From positions 9,462,679-9,526,678 of the forward strand of contig NC_081337.1 in NCBI RefSeq assembly GCF_022539665.2: DNA of 64,000 bases. The letters run 5' to 3'. Under the pieces are notes generated by a model, which was not told the origin of the DNA, ran no database searches, and saw nothing but the letters and a program-made list of their open reading frames with translations. Below are positions 14,108 through 26,862 of the stretch, in pieces. The translations under genes were made by a program, and so were the position numbers. Source of the DNA: Daphnia carinata. Lineage: Eukaryota > Arthropoda > Branchiopoda > Diplostraca > Daphniidae. Position 1 is the stretch's first letter, and each line of letters begins with the position of its first letter.

Positions 14108-14735
14108 CTTTATTGAATGCCCGTAGTTGCTGCAAGTGGCGCAGACTGACGGACATCAAACTCGAGTTGAGACGTAGTCGAACGGGTTCAGCTGAATCGA
14201 TTGGTCGATGATCGTGAATGGGATCCATGGTTTCATCGTCATCGGATGACATCGGCTGATTGACGTGGCTGGCCAAGAAAATGCGCGTGTCGCGGAGCCG
14301 GACGCGACTCGGACAGATGCGCGGATCCTTGAGACCTTCGACCGGCACCAGACGTCCTTCCCACATGCGATCCAGTCCCTTGACGACCTTCTTGATTCGA
14401 ACTTTAATCGCCACATCGGCATCGCTTACAATAGCTTGATCATGCGACTGCTGAGTCAAATAGCGCTGGCAAAGATCGCGATCGTCGTCGACAGCTTCCC
14501 CTACGTCGACGTCCGTTTGACATGATTCAATCACTCCGGTGAACACCACCTGCGATCGATTCTGGCGCTCTTCCAGCGACCACTTTTCCAGCGGACAGGC
14601 CCAATCGGCCGCGTTGTTGCCACTTTCACCACTCGGCTGAATACCTCCCGTCGCTCTCGTCACATTCGCGCTCGCCATCCAAATCGCTAACCAGCACAGC
14701 CACCATTTCGGCCGTCTCATCACCACAGGCGCCAT
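14108..14735 (-). CDS. Agrin alternative first exon, cassette A (signal peptide + NtA domain)
   Basis: A single exon of 209 codons plus one base, ending at donor AAAG|GTAGTT (phase 1). The start is the ATG at 14735, in an AAAATGG context. Residues 1-29 look like a signal peptide (MAPVV.., then a WW-rich hydrophobic stretch). The rest matches the agrin N-terminal domain: a CP-L-E motif near residue 50, VVFTGVI (first strand), VKGL, DPRIC, then RDTRIFLA, and a closing helix with LNSSLM and SLRHL. Vertebrate agrin has DPLIC, GDTRIFF and LNSSLMRITLRNL at the same places, so this is the most canonical of the cassettes. NtA is known to anchor agrin to laminin in basement membrane. Two acidic inserts (near residues 75-85 and 160-168) are unusual. 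A TATA box lies 46-54 bp upstream of the ATG, so this is probably an independent promoter. Splices to 1944 or 1941. Confidence 0.85.
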
Positions 14736-14780
14736 TTTTACGACTGCAAGCCGGCGGCCAATAGACGACAACGACGATGA

Positions 14781-14789
14781 CTATTTATA
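14781..14789 (-). promoter_or_regulatory. TATA box for agrin cassette A
   Basis: On the minus strand the sequence reads TATAAATAG, a consensus TATA box, 46-54 bp upstream of the cassette A start codon. A start of transcription 25-30 bp downstream would leave a 5' leader of only about 15-25 nt. Position and match are seen; function is inferred. Confidence 0.55.
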
Positions 14790-15445
14790 AAACAAGGTGA
14801 TGGTATAGGGTCTCATCATCTCAATCCAAAGTGGCCGAGCGGTAGTAAAACGCGGAATATATAGATTATATAGCTGCAACACATTTTGAAGAAAAAAAAA
14901 AAAAAAAGGAAACGAAAGGAGTTTGCCGTCGAAGCTGTGGGGCTGACTGCTCACGCCAGAGATGGCGCACTTTCACGACCGAACTGGTGCCAACCGATTC
15001 CAATCCGAAAAGACGGCCAATAAGACGGACTGATTTACATGAAGGATTAACACCTACGAGCTATATAAGACGTCTTACTCTTTTCTCTTCTCTATTCTTC
15101 TATTCACCTTTACGGTAATAGCCAATCAGATTGCATAGTGCGCTGCGTCTCCCTTTCTGATTCTTTTTTGTTGTTGTTCTCAGTCTGAAACGAAATCCGT
15201 CCAATATACTAAGCTCGTGACTATGTATAATAGCCGGACAAAAGGATAATGCAGCTAGTATATTAGACAAGCAAATAAGACAAAAGAATCAGCGAGAGCC
15301 AAAGAGACGTCAGGTGTCTACGATTACATGGACGCAGGTCTTCCTTCATCTTGACGCGCGGTATATGAACAGGTGATTTTTCCTTTTTTTGTTTCTTTCG
15401 AGAAAAACAAAAATTGTGTTTAGACAAAGAATGCCTTTAACTTTT

Positions 15446-15466
15446 ACACACACACACACACACACC
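15446..15466. repeat. (AC)n microsatellite
   Basis: About ten AC dinucleotides in intronic DNA. Confidence 0.95.
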
Positions 15467-17074
15467 ATCTCATCTTGCCATCAGATTGATCCAGACGCCA
15501 GAGCTTTTTATCGATAACTTATGCAATACGCTTGCAAGGCCCTGTTTTCATTTTGTAAAGGCAGCAAAATGAGAAAAGAAAGATATTTTCTAACTGATTT
15601 GTTTCCATACAGATGATTCTTCTGCTTCAGTAATTTTTTTTTTTTTTTTTCGTTTAGTTTATCATTTTTCGGGACTGGTACAGTCGATTGAAGTATCAGT
15701 CACGCTTTCGAGGTGCGGCTCGGATTGTAAGCGTAACCGTTTTCGAATCAAAGAATCTCTCCCGCTTATTAATGAGACGATGAATATGAAAATGGAATAC
15801 TAATTATGATGTTGATAGCTTTCCGACGGAATGCCAAGTAGAGGTGGAGACAAACAAAATGTTAAAAGAAAAATCAAATGATTGCTAATCATAATCAAAC
15901 TCTTTCGATTACACTACGCTACCGAAAATGATGTTGATAGATTTTCAAATGAATCCCAAACAAAGCATATTGGATGCTACGCGCAAAAGATAAGGTAAAA
16001 GAATTTCGTTGAAGGCAACCAATGACAGAATGTCTCCATTTCAAATAACCGTGAAAACGACACGTACGATCTACGCAATGAAAAAAAAAATCAAACGGAC
16101 GCATAGAATCCCCCTCTCTTTAATTAGAGATTCCGGCAATGAAGTTAAGACGTCTGTGTTATCCTTCATGTTAGTTAGACCGTAGTGCCACAGCATATCT
16201 TAAAAAAAAAAAAAAAAAGATCGATCGAAAAAAAAAATTTTATCTACCACTGAAACGCTCGTTAATCTGAAAAAGGTCCCAAATCGGGAGTCGTTTCGGA
16301 TTGGAACGTGAACTCACGCAAGACGAACAGTCAGCCCTTTTTTTTTTTTCTTCTCTTCTTTCCTATCGCTCTGACGGGCCACTCCTTTCGTTTGAATTTC
16401 TCCAAAACGTATTTCGACAAACTTAATTAAAACAGACAAGACGAACCAACGGCGATTGTGTTCACGAATTCGGATTAGGAATAGATTCAAGTTTTGTCCT
16501 TCAGAGTGGTCCCGTCGAACCCAACCGACGAGATTTCCAATCACGCAAAACAGGCACGGTAAGAAAAAAATATCAATGGAGTGCACGTGAAAGAGACAAA
16601 GGATTTTTGTCTTTTACGCATCAATGAAACGAAACGATCGAGTTTAAGCAACTTTGCAATCAATCAGGCAGTAAAAGATTTGCATCACACGTGACGATGA
16701 AAACACGCACATTGGCGACGCAACAGGCGCGCGTGTGCGCACCGATGTTCCACGAAACAAACTGAACACAAAAACGCACATCGGCTGGGATGAAAAAGAA
16801 AACAAACACTTTTTTTTTCGATGCGGTTTACACAGCCACGAGCACAAAACAAACCATCAAGATGGAGAGCTCGGCGGGGATCTGCTCCGGACGGAGGGCA
16901 GTAGTTCACTGAAATCAACTCGGGCGGGTAGCACCGGTGAGACAAGAGAGGAAAACCCATAAAAAGAAGGGCCAGCAAAGCTTCAAAAACGCCGTGTATG
17001 CATATATATACTAAAGTCCCCCCACCATTATCTCAACCAACCAGAGAGCAAGGAAAATAAGAAGCAGATAGACC

Positions 17075-17075
17075 T

Positions 17076-17108
<33 letters not shown>
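17075..17108. repeat. (CT)n tract
   Basis: An almost pure TC dinucleotide tract with one TTT interruption, in intronic DNA. Confidence 0.9.
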
Positions 17109-17936
17109 TTCATTCCTTCGTCCTTTCGAAAAAGACACATACTCAACCACACCCTCCAGTCCCTTTTTGCCTGAGATGGGTCGATCTTTTATGGCCGTCG
17201 TCCAGCAGCGCCAGCGGAGCTCTCGGCGGAAAAAATAGATTGTAAAGACACGTTCGAAACAGATTTTTTTTTTTTTTCCCCACTGTGACTGTCGGCTAGG
17301 CTGCTCGAAAACAACGTCAACAACGGGAGCATCTACGACAGTGACTTGATAGCCGATAAAATATCAAAAATGTCCAGTATTCAGCGCACACAAGAAGTTG
17401 GTAACGGGCCAGCAGAAAAGGACAACGAGCGGACCACACGAGACGCCATCTGGCGCGCTATTCAAATGGGCATCACAACAAGTAATACAACAAACAAAAA
17501 ATATATATAAAATAAAATAAAGAAGTAGCGCTAGCATAGCTGAAGATTTCGACTAGAGCGCACGAAATGACCCCGGACATGTATGGAGGGACAAGAGGAG
17601 AAAGGGCAGAAGATGAGGCGATGCTGAGGGGGTCCGACCGATTGCATCCCGTGATAATAATTGGCGCGGGAAAGTAGTCAGGTTGATCAATGACCGGTTC
17701 GCGTGCGAGATGGGCCTCTAGTGCAAGACCCAAGACCCTATCAGACTTTAGCAGCGGGGTGGAAAACGAAAAAATAAAAATAAAAATGAAGGAACAAGTC
17801 AATATCAAGAACCTTCTCAGCTGATTCCATCATCAGCGCAGCGCCCGTTTTGTTTTTTGCCTTCTCCCTTCCCTTTTTTTCCCCCTTTTTAAATAGGAGG
17901 ATTGTTTTGTGGGAAGTTCTACAAACATTTGGAATT

Positions 17937-17938
<2 letters not shown>

Positions 17939-17971
<33 letters not shown>
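17939..17971. repeat. Poly-T run, 33 nt
   Basis: The longest homopolymer in the window. It is flanked by a pyrimidine-rich stretch and followed by TAG, so in plus sense it mimics a splice acceptor, but no exon follows it. Confidence 0.95.
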
Positions 17972-17973
<2 letters not shown>

Positions 17974-18650
17974 CCCAACCGAGATTTTCTATCCTGAAAA
18001 ATAAATCATCACACGCAAGTTTTGTAGGTTGCATTTGACTTCAACGGAACCGGGAGGTATGCCCCTGCATTCGACCGTTTGCTGCGAGGAGAGCGCACGC
18101 GGAAGAAAAAGAGCCAACAGAGCATTTGCATATAAGGAATCCCCTATTAAGTTCCAGTTCCATCCGGGATTGGTTTGGACAGAAAGTTCTTTTTTGTATT
18201 ATTAGTAGCCCTTGATTAGAGCCGCAGCCGCACACCAGATCACCCGGATGATGGGCGGTGGGAAAAACACGAAAAAAAAAACAAAACGAAGACGTCATTC
18301 ATTTTTGATTAACAAAACATTCCCTCGTTAATAGCTGAGAAAGAGAATAGGAAAAAAAAAAAAATAATAATAAAATAATAATAACTTTGTTAAACTCTCT
18401 TTCCGTGTACCTTTGAACGACGACGAAGGTCTACAGGACAACTCTCCTTCATTTTTCCGGCAGTAAGTTAACCGTTAGAGAGGGAAGAGCGAAATAGAAA
18501 AAGAAAAGAAGGTTTTTGGGGGTAACATTTCAATTGATTATCTTCTAATCTGAAGGGAACTCTGCCAATCCGAAAACGGTCAAGTCTATTAAGAGTAGAC
18601 AAGAAAGAGAGACACGCGTACAAAGAGATTTGTACGACGACCAGCAAATC

Positions 18651-18676
18651 TTTTTTTTTTTTTTTTTTTTTTTTTT
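18651..18676. repeat. Poly-T run, 26 nt
   Basis: An uninterrupted T run in intronic DNA between cassettes A and B. Confidence 0.95.
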
Positions 18677-21600
18677 CAAATGGTTTAAAGATAACTCTCT
18701 ACCTTACAACTGCATATAGAAAAAAAAAAAGAAGGGAAGAATGAGAAGAAAAGTGTTTCTCTAAATTCTTTCAAAGAGACTAAGAGGGGGAAAAAAAGGA
18801 ACGTCCGATAGTATTGGAAACATGGCACGATCGCCTCCCATTGATAGCGCACACGCCGCGTTCGGTTAAAATACATTCTTTTCGCCCCCTCTTCTTGCGC
18901 ATACGATGGAAGGGGGGCTAGTTATATAAACGCCGCAACGTAGCGCTTAGCAGTTCGACACTCGACCCGAGATACCAACTCCCACCTCAAAAAAGAGGCA
19001 AAAAAAAAAAAACGTAAAAGAAATAATAAAAAAAAAAATAAACGTGGCCACCTTTTGAAAAAAAAAAACCCGTGAATCAACGCTTACCCCCCTCTTTCTG
19101 CCCGTTTTTTTTTTCTTCTTCTTTTCCCTCACCACGTCTTTATAGGTGCCTTCAAAAAAGAAAAGTCGTTCCTTATCGGCTGTGGTTCTTCCCTTACCGG
19201 AGCCATTTGTGCCTTGACGTATTCCATTAGCAAGTTCATAACATGTAAAGGCTTTTTAGGGACAAAAAGAAGGTGGGTTCTAGTCTCCCCTACTAGCCAA
19301 CTAGGAGGGTAGTTCGTTACAAGGGCCCCATTTTCATGCAGATTGTTGGAAACAACCTGTTGGAATAGTCATCTCGCGCGCACGCTCGTTCAGTTTAACT
19401 CTGCAGTGTTGTCCGATTTTTTTTTCTTCTTCTTCTTCTAGTTTCAAAATGTAGGGAAGAAAAAAAAGACGATCGTCTTCTACCCTACAATTTTTGTTTC
19501 CTACTTGATTTTGTGTAAGCGTGTGTGGCTGTTTGTAAAGGGGGAGGGTGAGCGACGGACCTCCGCGTTCGCGCGATGGGCCGCTCAGATAAACGACCAC
19601 CATTTAACCAACTGAAGACCGCAATTTGTCTTGTGGTTAGGTCACGTCAGGTCACGAACATTTCTTCACGAATTCACCCCCCCCCCCCACTCCCCCAACA
19701 AAATAAAATTTCAAGTTTCTTTCTCTAGTGTGCCGCTCCCCATTTCGTACGGAGGTGGTGGGAATGGAATGCTCTTCCTTTGATCCGCGGTGACGGAGTC
19801 CTGATTTGCTGGGCCACTTTTTTTTTTTTCCTCCCTCAAACTATAAATAGCCGCAAAAGAGATGGATAGAATGAGTAGGGGGGTTCCTATTTTGAACCAG
19901 CTCAATCATGCAAAACAAGACTTAAGTTTTTAACTGACATGTTTCACTAGCTCGGTAATTTATCTCGGACGAGCCGTAGGTCCGCAGCCACAAAAGCTGA
20001 ACTCGCTACGTAAACAGCCGATCGATCGTCGTCTCATTTCAAAAAGAAGAAAAAAAAAAAAAAAAAAAAAATCAAATGCGCATCGCAGCGCAAAGGTCGA
20101 CAAAGGAAAAAAGGAATTTGAACGGTGACAACGGTGGCCAACCTTCAAGCGACGTGTTGTCTGTTTTGTTGTTTTACTCCCGTGGCCGTCTCTTTTGCCT
20201 GTAGCTGACGGTGATGGACTCGTGTTTGCGTTACGACGCAGCGCTATTCATCACTGTTGAAAGCCATTACGGAATTTTTCATCATCTTCCGCGGGCGACA
20301 GCAAACAACGAAAACAAAAAATGATATAGTCGAATGCGAGAAAACAACAGATTGGGTCCGACATTCTAAGCTTTTTAATGAACGCGAGGCCGCAAGTCGC
20401 AACAAAAAGGAGAACAACAAACGGAATAAAAATAAAAAATAAATAAATAAGATGTGAAAAGAGACAGACGGAAAGAATGGAAAAGATGATTTTCTCCTTT
20501 TGTGTTTCCAATCTCGAGCCATCCGTTTGTAACAATAACAGTAAGTCAGCTGTTAAAGTCATTCTGCGGCGAAAAGGAAAACAAGACGTAGTAGAAGAAA
20601 GAGCTCATAATTCATTTGGCGCCTGGCGCTTATTGGGATCGGTCGCCTAATAAGGAAATCGTGAGCGTGAGTGCGGCAAAGAAACGCGCACGCGGATACG
20701 CAGTCACACAAACACACATGCAGATGAGACACGAACAAAATGTCAGTAGAAAGACAAACGAAACCAGTAGGCGAACTTTTTCTTTTCTTTTCTTTTTTTT
20801 TTTTATTGCTGGCCCCTCCCAAAGACGGTTCAGTTCAATCTAAATCTCATGCGTCAGGCCATCCCAGTCTATTACTTATCTATGTAAATTTTATTTTTCC
20901 GTGTGTGTGTGGATAGCTAAAAGTAGAAATAGACAAGAACCCCACTCGAAAATGACGCTCGATGATAATGTCGTCGATGTGTGACTGCAGTTTAATACGC
21001 CTCCCGCAAGTTATTTTGCATATCATAAAAAAAAACATACACCGGTTTCTCTTATTAAGACTCGATATTCATCCTCATCCATTTTAGATTTATAGAGTCT
21101 CGTTTCTTGATTTTTCCTTCTCTGTTTTTTTTTTTATATGGGCACAAGCTCAATTAAATCAACGAAGACACCAAAGATAAAGAGCAACACGTTACACACA
21201 CCTCAAAAACAAGTCTATATAGGTGAGGTCGGAACTCTTGCTTATTTTTTTTTCCCAAACTAATATTCGATAGCCTCAATGGCACGAGTTGAGACAAGAA
21301 TTTCGAATTATTGATTGCTGCACGACTCGGGATACCTGAATGACGATACGCGTAGGTTCATGATTTATTCAGCCTCTTCCCATATAGATAGTATTAGCAT
21401 CGAACGCCTATGAAACGTAACCTTTCGTGCGTGAATGAGGACATCGGTACAACCTTGAAGAAGACATTTTCCTAGATGAGATAGATATTACTATTTCGGG
21501 TTGAGTGCTATTTATTACATAATTTATGACAAGTTGATTTTTGTTTTATAGAAAGGGATTCGCTGCCTGATGAAAGACTTCCCTTTCGAAACTTCCTCTT

Positions 21601-22744
21601 TTGAATATTTGACTGAACACAGAAATAATGTATTACACAAAAAAAAAAGTGCGTGTGTCGGGAGCGGAACCCGGCAGCTCGGTCGGTCAATCAAGCATTC
21701 TTAAATAGATAAGAATTTTCATACAAAACAAGGAAACAAAAATCCAAAAAATAGAAATGTGAAAAAAAAAAGGACGTGTAGTTGCTGCTGGTATAGCGCA
21801 GAGTAACGGAAAACAATGTCCAAAATGGAATGATGATGATGAATCAAAACGCAACCGTATGTCTTTGATGAAGAGGAAATAGTCCGCCATCTACCAGCGG
21901 GGGGAAACGGGGAGGGAAGGGAGATCAAATATTTTTTTTTTTTGTTTCTCTTTCCTTTTGGACGCCACTGTGCTGAACAACGACGCTGACAAGCAGGGAT
22001 ATGGTAAGAGTTAGTCCATCAGACCATCCATTTGCATACGGATGCCCAGTGATGCATTAGTAGCCTACGTCTAACTGTTTGTGCTCATCCTACTCTTTTT
22101 CTCTACACGGGTTTCCTTTTTTTTTTTTTTCTCCCCCTTTTAGTTCAGCGTACGTTCAGGGAGAAAGAAATGACTCGACAGAGAAAGCTACAACGCACAC
22201 CCACGCCCTTTAATGTTTACTCCAGCACGGAACGGGGAGGAGGGCAAAGAAAAAAGTTTAAAAATACAAAACAAAACAAAAAAATCGAGGTCTATGTAGC
22301 GATTTAGAAAGAAAAAAAAAGAAAAATGAAATGTAAGAAAAAGGACGACAGATAACAATAGCCGTAATTTCGTGATATTATACAGCTGCGTTCTCTGTAC
22401 TCTTCCCATTCGTTTAGAGAACAAAATATATAAAAGAGCCATTAGATACAGATTCATCAAGAGTCGAGTCAAATCCAAACGATCCGCCTCTTTCGTGACG
22501 TCTCCATTTAACGTAGAGATGGAAAAGGTGGAAAACTATCCGGCTTCTCCTCACACGTATAACCTTTCTCTGCTTTCCCTTCTCTTATTTTCTCGCCCTG
22601 TCTCTCTCACACACACACACACATATAAAACACATTGTCCGATAGGAATCGATTTCAATCACGTCGTGAACTAACCCTCCCACCTCCCTTTTTGTTTCTC
22701 CCTCCGTTGTAAAAACTTATCATCCGACGATGATAAGAGCTTAC

Positions 22745-23432
22745 CTGATGACGGCGACCCGGGTGAGGTGTGGATCAGTTTCAGATTGCGTAGGGTGATA
22801 CGCAACGGCGCCGAGACCAGGTGAAGTGTCTGATTGAGTGGGTGAATCTGGACGAGAAAGAGGAGGACGTCGTGAATGCGGATGCGGAATTGGGGCACGC
22901 ACGAATTTTCGCGCGCGTCAAATAAATCGTGCAAGATCAACGTCGGTTTGATAAGTGGGCTGTTGGTCGTGTCGGCGGCGGGCAAAGGATCTAGCGCATT
23001 CGATTGGCCGACCAACGACGGCTGGTTCTGGTTCCGCGGCGCCAAAAAGCTGACGACCGTCCAGTCCGATACATTCGATAGCGAGCGGATCACTCGGCGC
23101 ATAGAGACGCGGACCGTGCCGCGTTCACGGTCAATGTCTTCGACGGACGCGGTGAATACCAACTGGCAAAATCGGAACCATTCTTCTAGTAGAACGCTAC
23201 CCACTTGACCGCCACAACTTTTCGCCAATTTGGAACGCGTTCGACGATTGACATTCGACGTTTTGCGACGTCGGTTCACCGACGGACGCTTGCGTTTAAG
23301 TCCCGTCGCTAAGCGTCGCTCGCCAACAGCATCGTAGACACTTGTCGATACAGCCGCAGATGTAGAGTTTAAAGCAGCACTGACACACTCACTAGCCGCA
23401 AGGCCAATCAGCATCCAGATTAGCCAGCGCAT
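22745..23432 (-). CDS. Agrin alternative first exon, cassette B (signal peptide + basic linker + NtA-like domain)
   Basis: A single exon of 229 codons plus one base, ending at donor TCAG|GTAAGC (phase 1, as in the other cassettes). The start is the ATG at 23432; an upstream in-frame TTG is not needed. The first 19 residues (MRWLIWMLIGLAASECVSA) form a clear signal peptide. Residues about 44-72 are a strongly basic linker with KRKR, RRRK and RRTR clusters. The NtA-like part follows: SCGG near residue 75, QLVFTASVEDI (first strand), VRVSMRRVIRSL, a loop with a Cys (SCVPQFRIR), and the closing segment APLRITLRNLKL, which matches the end of vertebrate NtA (RITLRNLEE). The middle is more divergent than cassette A and the GDTRIF motif is not conserved (HDVLLFLV). 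Expected role is an alternative, secreted agrin N-terminus with different matrix binding. Confidence 0.78.
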
Positions 23433-23571
23433 GTTTTGTTTCAAATTTCCCCCCTTGTTTTTTGGAAAAAAAAATGGCGCGCAATATCAAAACCCCCTTC
23501 GATCACAATAGTATTTTGATTTTTTCAGCGCAAAAAAAAATGTGTTTGTTTCCTCTTCTCGTTTTTCGCCG

Positions 23572-23579
23572 CTTATAAA
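23572..23579 (-). promoter_or_regulatory. Possible TATA element upstream of cassette B
   Basis: The minus strand reads TATAAG about 140 bp upstream of the cassette B start codon. It is a weak match in AT-rich DNA, so the call is tentative. Confidence 0.25.
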
Positions 23580-23780
23580 GAAAAATACGTTGCTGGTTTA
23601 TTGCCAGCCAGGTAGGTACTGACTCCTGAAACCTGAGCGTAGGCCGTCTTTATGCAGCCCCTTTGGCCACCATTCGCTTTTTTTTTCATCCCCAACATGG
23701 ACTAAAAACCAGTCCCCCTTCATACCGTAGGCTTATACTGTTCTATTCGCCTACCTACTTTAGCTCTCTCTTTTTCTCTC

Positions 23781-23783
<3 letters not shown>

Positions 23784-23816
<33 letters not shown>
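23784..23816. repeat. (AC)n microsatellite
   Basis: About sixteen AC dinucleotides, the longest dinucleotide array in the window. Confidence 0.95.
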
Positions 23817-23817
<1 letters not shown>

Positions 23818-26800
23818 CGAACGTATACACTCCCACATATGCAGAAGGTCTTGTAAATACGTTGGATTGTACAGGGCCAAAAAGGTGATACACTGGTACT
23901 GCTAGTGGCTCACCGTTGGATGGGGCATACATAGCGGCAGAAAGCGGCGGCAGAAGCGCAACGACGGGAGGTAAATATAATAGGCAGAAAGGAGGATCGT
24001 TTCGAACGCTGGAATGGAGGAAAAAAAAATAAATAAAAAGAGGGAGAGATACAGGAGGGAGAAAAAAAATATGAAAAATACTATCACTGGGAATCAACAA
24101 GTAACCAACGGGAGGCAGTCATTGCTCCTCAAGGATCCTTCAAAGTCTATTTACCGATACATCCACCCCCCGAGTATATCTATTATAACCGCGCGTGAAT
24201 ATAAACGAAGAGAAACTCGAAGAGTAGCCGAGTAGGCAGCGGGAGAAATAAAACAAATGAAGGTACTCTATAACTGAGAAAAAAAAAAACGGTTACAATG
24301 TACCGACAGACAAGAGGGTGAAAACAAAAGAATACCAATCCCGACGTACTTGAAATCGGAACCGGAATAAATTGTAAAGACAAACAAATAAACAAAAAAA
24401 AAATCAAATATTTTTTGTAATGGATGAGCGATTCGAAAAAGATTTTCTTCCTTTATTTTCATGTTTTTCCTATTGTCCGTCTCCCCCCCCCCTCCTCTCC
24501 ATCCTAGATTTTGGTTTTTAACGTATAATATACAGAGTGGCGTCTGTGTGTTGAAAAATTCGAGAACAGATGAGAGATTCAAAGATATTGTGAAAAACAG
24601 TGGGGCGGAATGCTCAATCGGACTACAACTAGAAAAGAACAAAACAAACAAGTCGAGAAGAATGACCTTAATTGGAAAACTGTCAAACTGCGATGAGGCT
24701 ATTTCCCTTACGTGTCCCCCCACGTTTGAGGCGCTGCTGGACCTGACTGGCCGTCGGTGCCGATATTTTGTCAGTCAGAACCGTCAGCGGATCTTTTTTT
24801 TTTTTTTTTTTTTTGAATTTCTCGGTCGAATGCTGCATAACGCGGGGCCCCCTAGCGCAATCTGATGTGTCATTCGAGAGAGAAATAATTTTATTCTTTA
24901 AAAAAAAAAAAAAAAAAAAACTAAATGACGACACCCTCGGACATGTTTCCCCCCGCTTTTTTCATATTTTCTGTCAAAGAAGTTGCTGAAGAAATGGAAG
25001 AAAAAAAAAAACGTGCGCTAAGAAACGTAAGATGAGGGGGAGACTTCATCTCGCAGCATGCGATAGAAAAAAAAAAGAAGAAGAAGAGAAATAACTCTTT
25101 GAAGAAGAAGAAAAAGTCTCAAATAAAATTATATACGACATTTGAGCCGATCGGGCACTAGGCGACGTGCTGTGTGTCGCATTGAAGTGCCAATGGCCCT
25201 GAATAGAGACGGATTAGCCGGACCATTTTTGGATGCCAACAAATATTTTTTTTTTTTTTTTTTTTTCTCCTTTTCGTGTTCTTCATATTCATTTTTTTCT
25301 ATTTCATTTCAACTGGAGCCCATAGACTATCTTTTCATTCGTCCCTTTTTTTTTTTTTTTTCCACTGTAAACTTATACGACGGAGACATATAGACACCGA
25401 GGTACGGGCGACAAGAGACACGCACATACGGGGTCTGGAATTTCAACTTGAATATCAAGCTGAATCCCGCCAGTAAATGGAAGAAAATACTCGTTTTGCT
25501 CCTTTTAAAACCTCCCACCCGCTTCGTTTATTTTTTTTTTCTCTGTCTCTTTAAAAGCGAACAAGAAGCTAAAGGAAATAGGATTCGTCATCAAATCAAA
25601 ATGTTTCAACAACAACAAAGACACGCTCGTTTCTCTCACTGTCGCTGGACGTCATTCAAAGTCTCATAAAAACTCTTTCGTCAACTGCACGTCGTTTCGT
25701 TTTCGCCTATCAATTCTTTCAATTTTCTTTGGTTTTTACATTGTCCTTTCGAAAGAAAGAAAAAGTCAAAGTGATGAGGATAACAATGGGGGAAAAAAAA
25801 AACATTTTTTCGTAGCCATAGGCTGAGAATATGCAGGAAGAGTCATTAGGTAAAATGATGTGCACGGATTGCTAGTGGTATTTGAAAAATGTCAACGGGT
25901 CACTGGCCGCTGTCAATGGCCGGGAACGGCTGATGATGTGATCAGATATGACGAAAGCTGCCAGATGAAGCCAACCAAAGCCTCGCACATCGTTAGCACA
26001 AAAACCCTAAGAATTGTTGCATGTTGATGCTCTCTGTTCTTTCGATTGTGAATAGTTGCACGCAAGTCTGGCGAAATCATTGGGCCAAAGTAAAAAAAAG
26101 GAAAGACAGCCCATCCTTCTTTCTTCTTTTTGTTTCCCTGTTCCCCCATCTTTGAAAAACACGGCAAACTCAGCGCTGTGTAGGGAAAAAAATGTCCTTT
26201 GGTTTTCGACTTTTAATAAGAAATTTCTGAATAGAAATGAAACAAAAAAGCGAAAGAAGAGAGGACTCTATTGATGCCCAATTCGTTTCCATTGTCTACA
26301 AAACTACCAGTTGGTCACAACGACAGATAGAACAACAACAACAAGAGGACGAGAGAGAAGCTTTAGGAATAGACGGATCGAGGCGACGGGGCGGACGGAC
26401 CCGAATGGATGGACTGTGATTGATTTCAATCGTGTATAGAAAACACAAGAGAAACCGGTGGGGAAAAGAAAAAAGAAGCATCCTGCAGACGCGCGCGGAC
26501 ATGGAGATGGAAATCTATTGCCCCCTCCGACTGACGAAGACGAAGAGGATGGCCCCTCGGTTCACAAGAAACTTTTTTTTTTTTTTCAAAGTGGAGAGCG
26601 CGCATAGATCCCCGACCTCAAGCAAGCAGTTTCGTCGTTTGAAACCATTCTTCCGATCATTTTCTCAGCGGAGAAAATAAAAAAAAAAAAAAGACAAAAC
26701 GGAAAGGTAAAAACAGAGTGGGGGGAATGCAAATGAGTCAATAAAAACGTCATTACAACTCGAGTTCACCAAAACAGAGGGGGAGAAGAAAACAAATAAA

Positions 26801-26842
26801 AGAAACGAAACACACAAGCACACACCCAAAATTCTCTCCCTG

Positions 26843-26862
26843 CCCCCCCCCCCCCCCCCCCC
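26843..26862. repeat. Poly-C run, 20 nt
   Basis: An uninterrupted C run, unusually long for C/G. Several shorter C or G runs occur in the same region. Confidence 0.95.

Larger units (their letters stand above)
14790..22744 (-). other. Agrin intron / intercassette DNA between A and B
   Basis: About 8 kb with no recognisable exon. It holds an (AC)n tract at 15446-15466, a CT-rich tract at 17075-17108, a 33-T run at 17939-17971 and a 26-T run at 18651-18676, with many shorter A/T and C runs. A tRNA-like 3' half lies near 21650-21700 (see findings). Confidence 0.5.
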
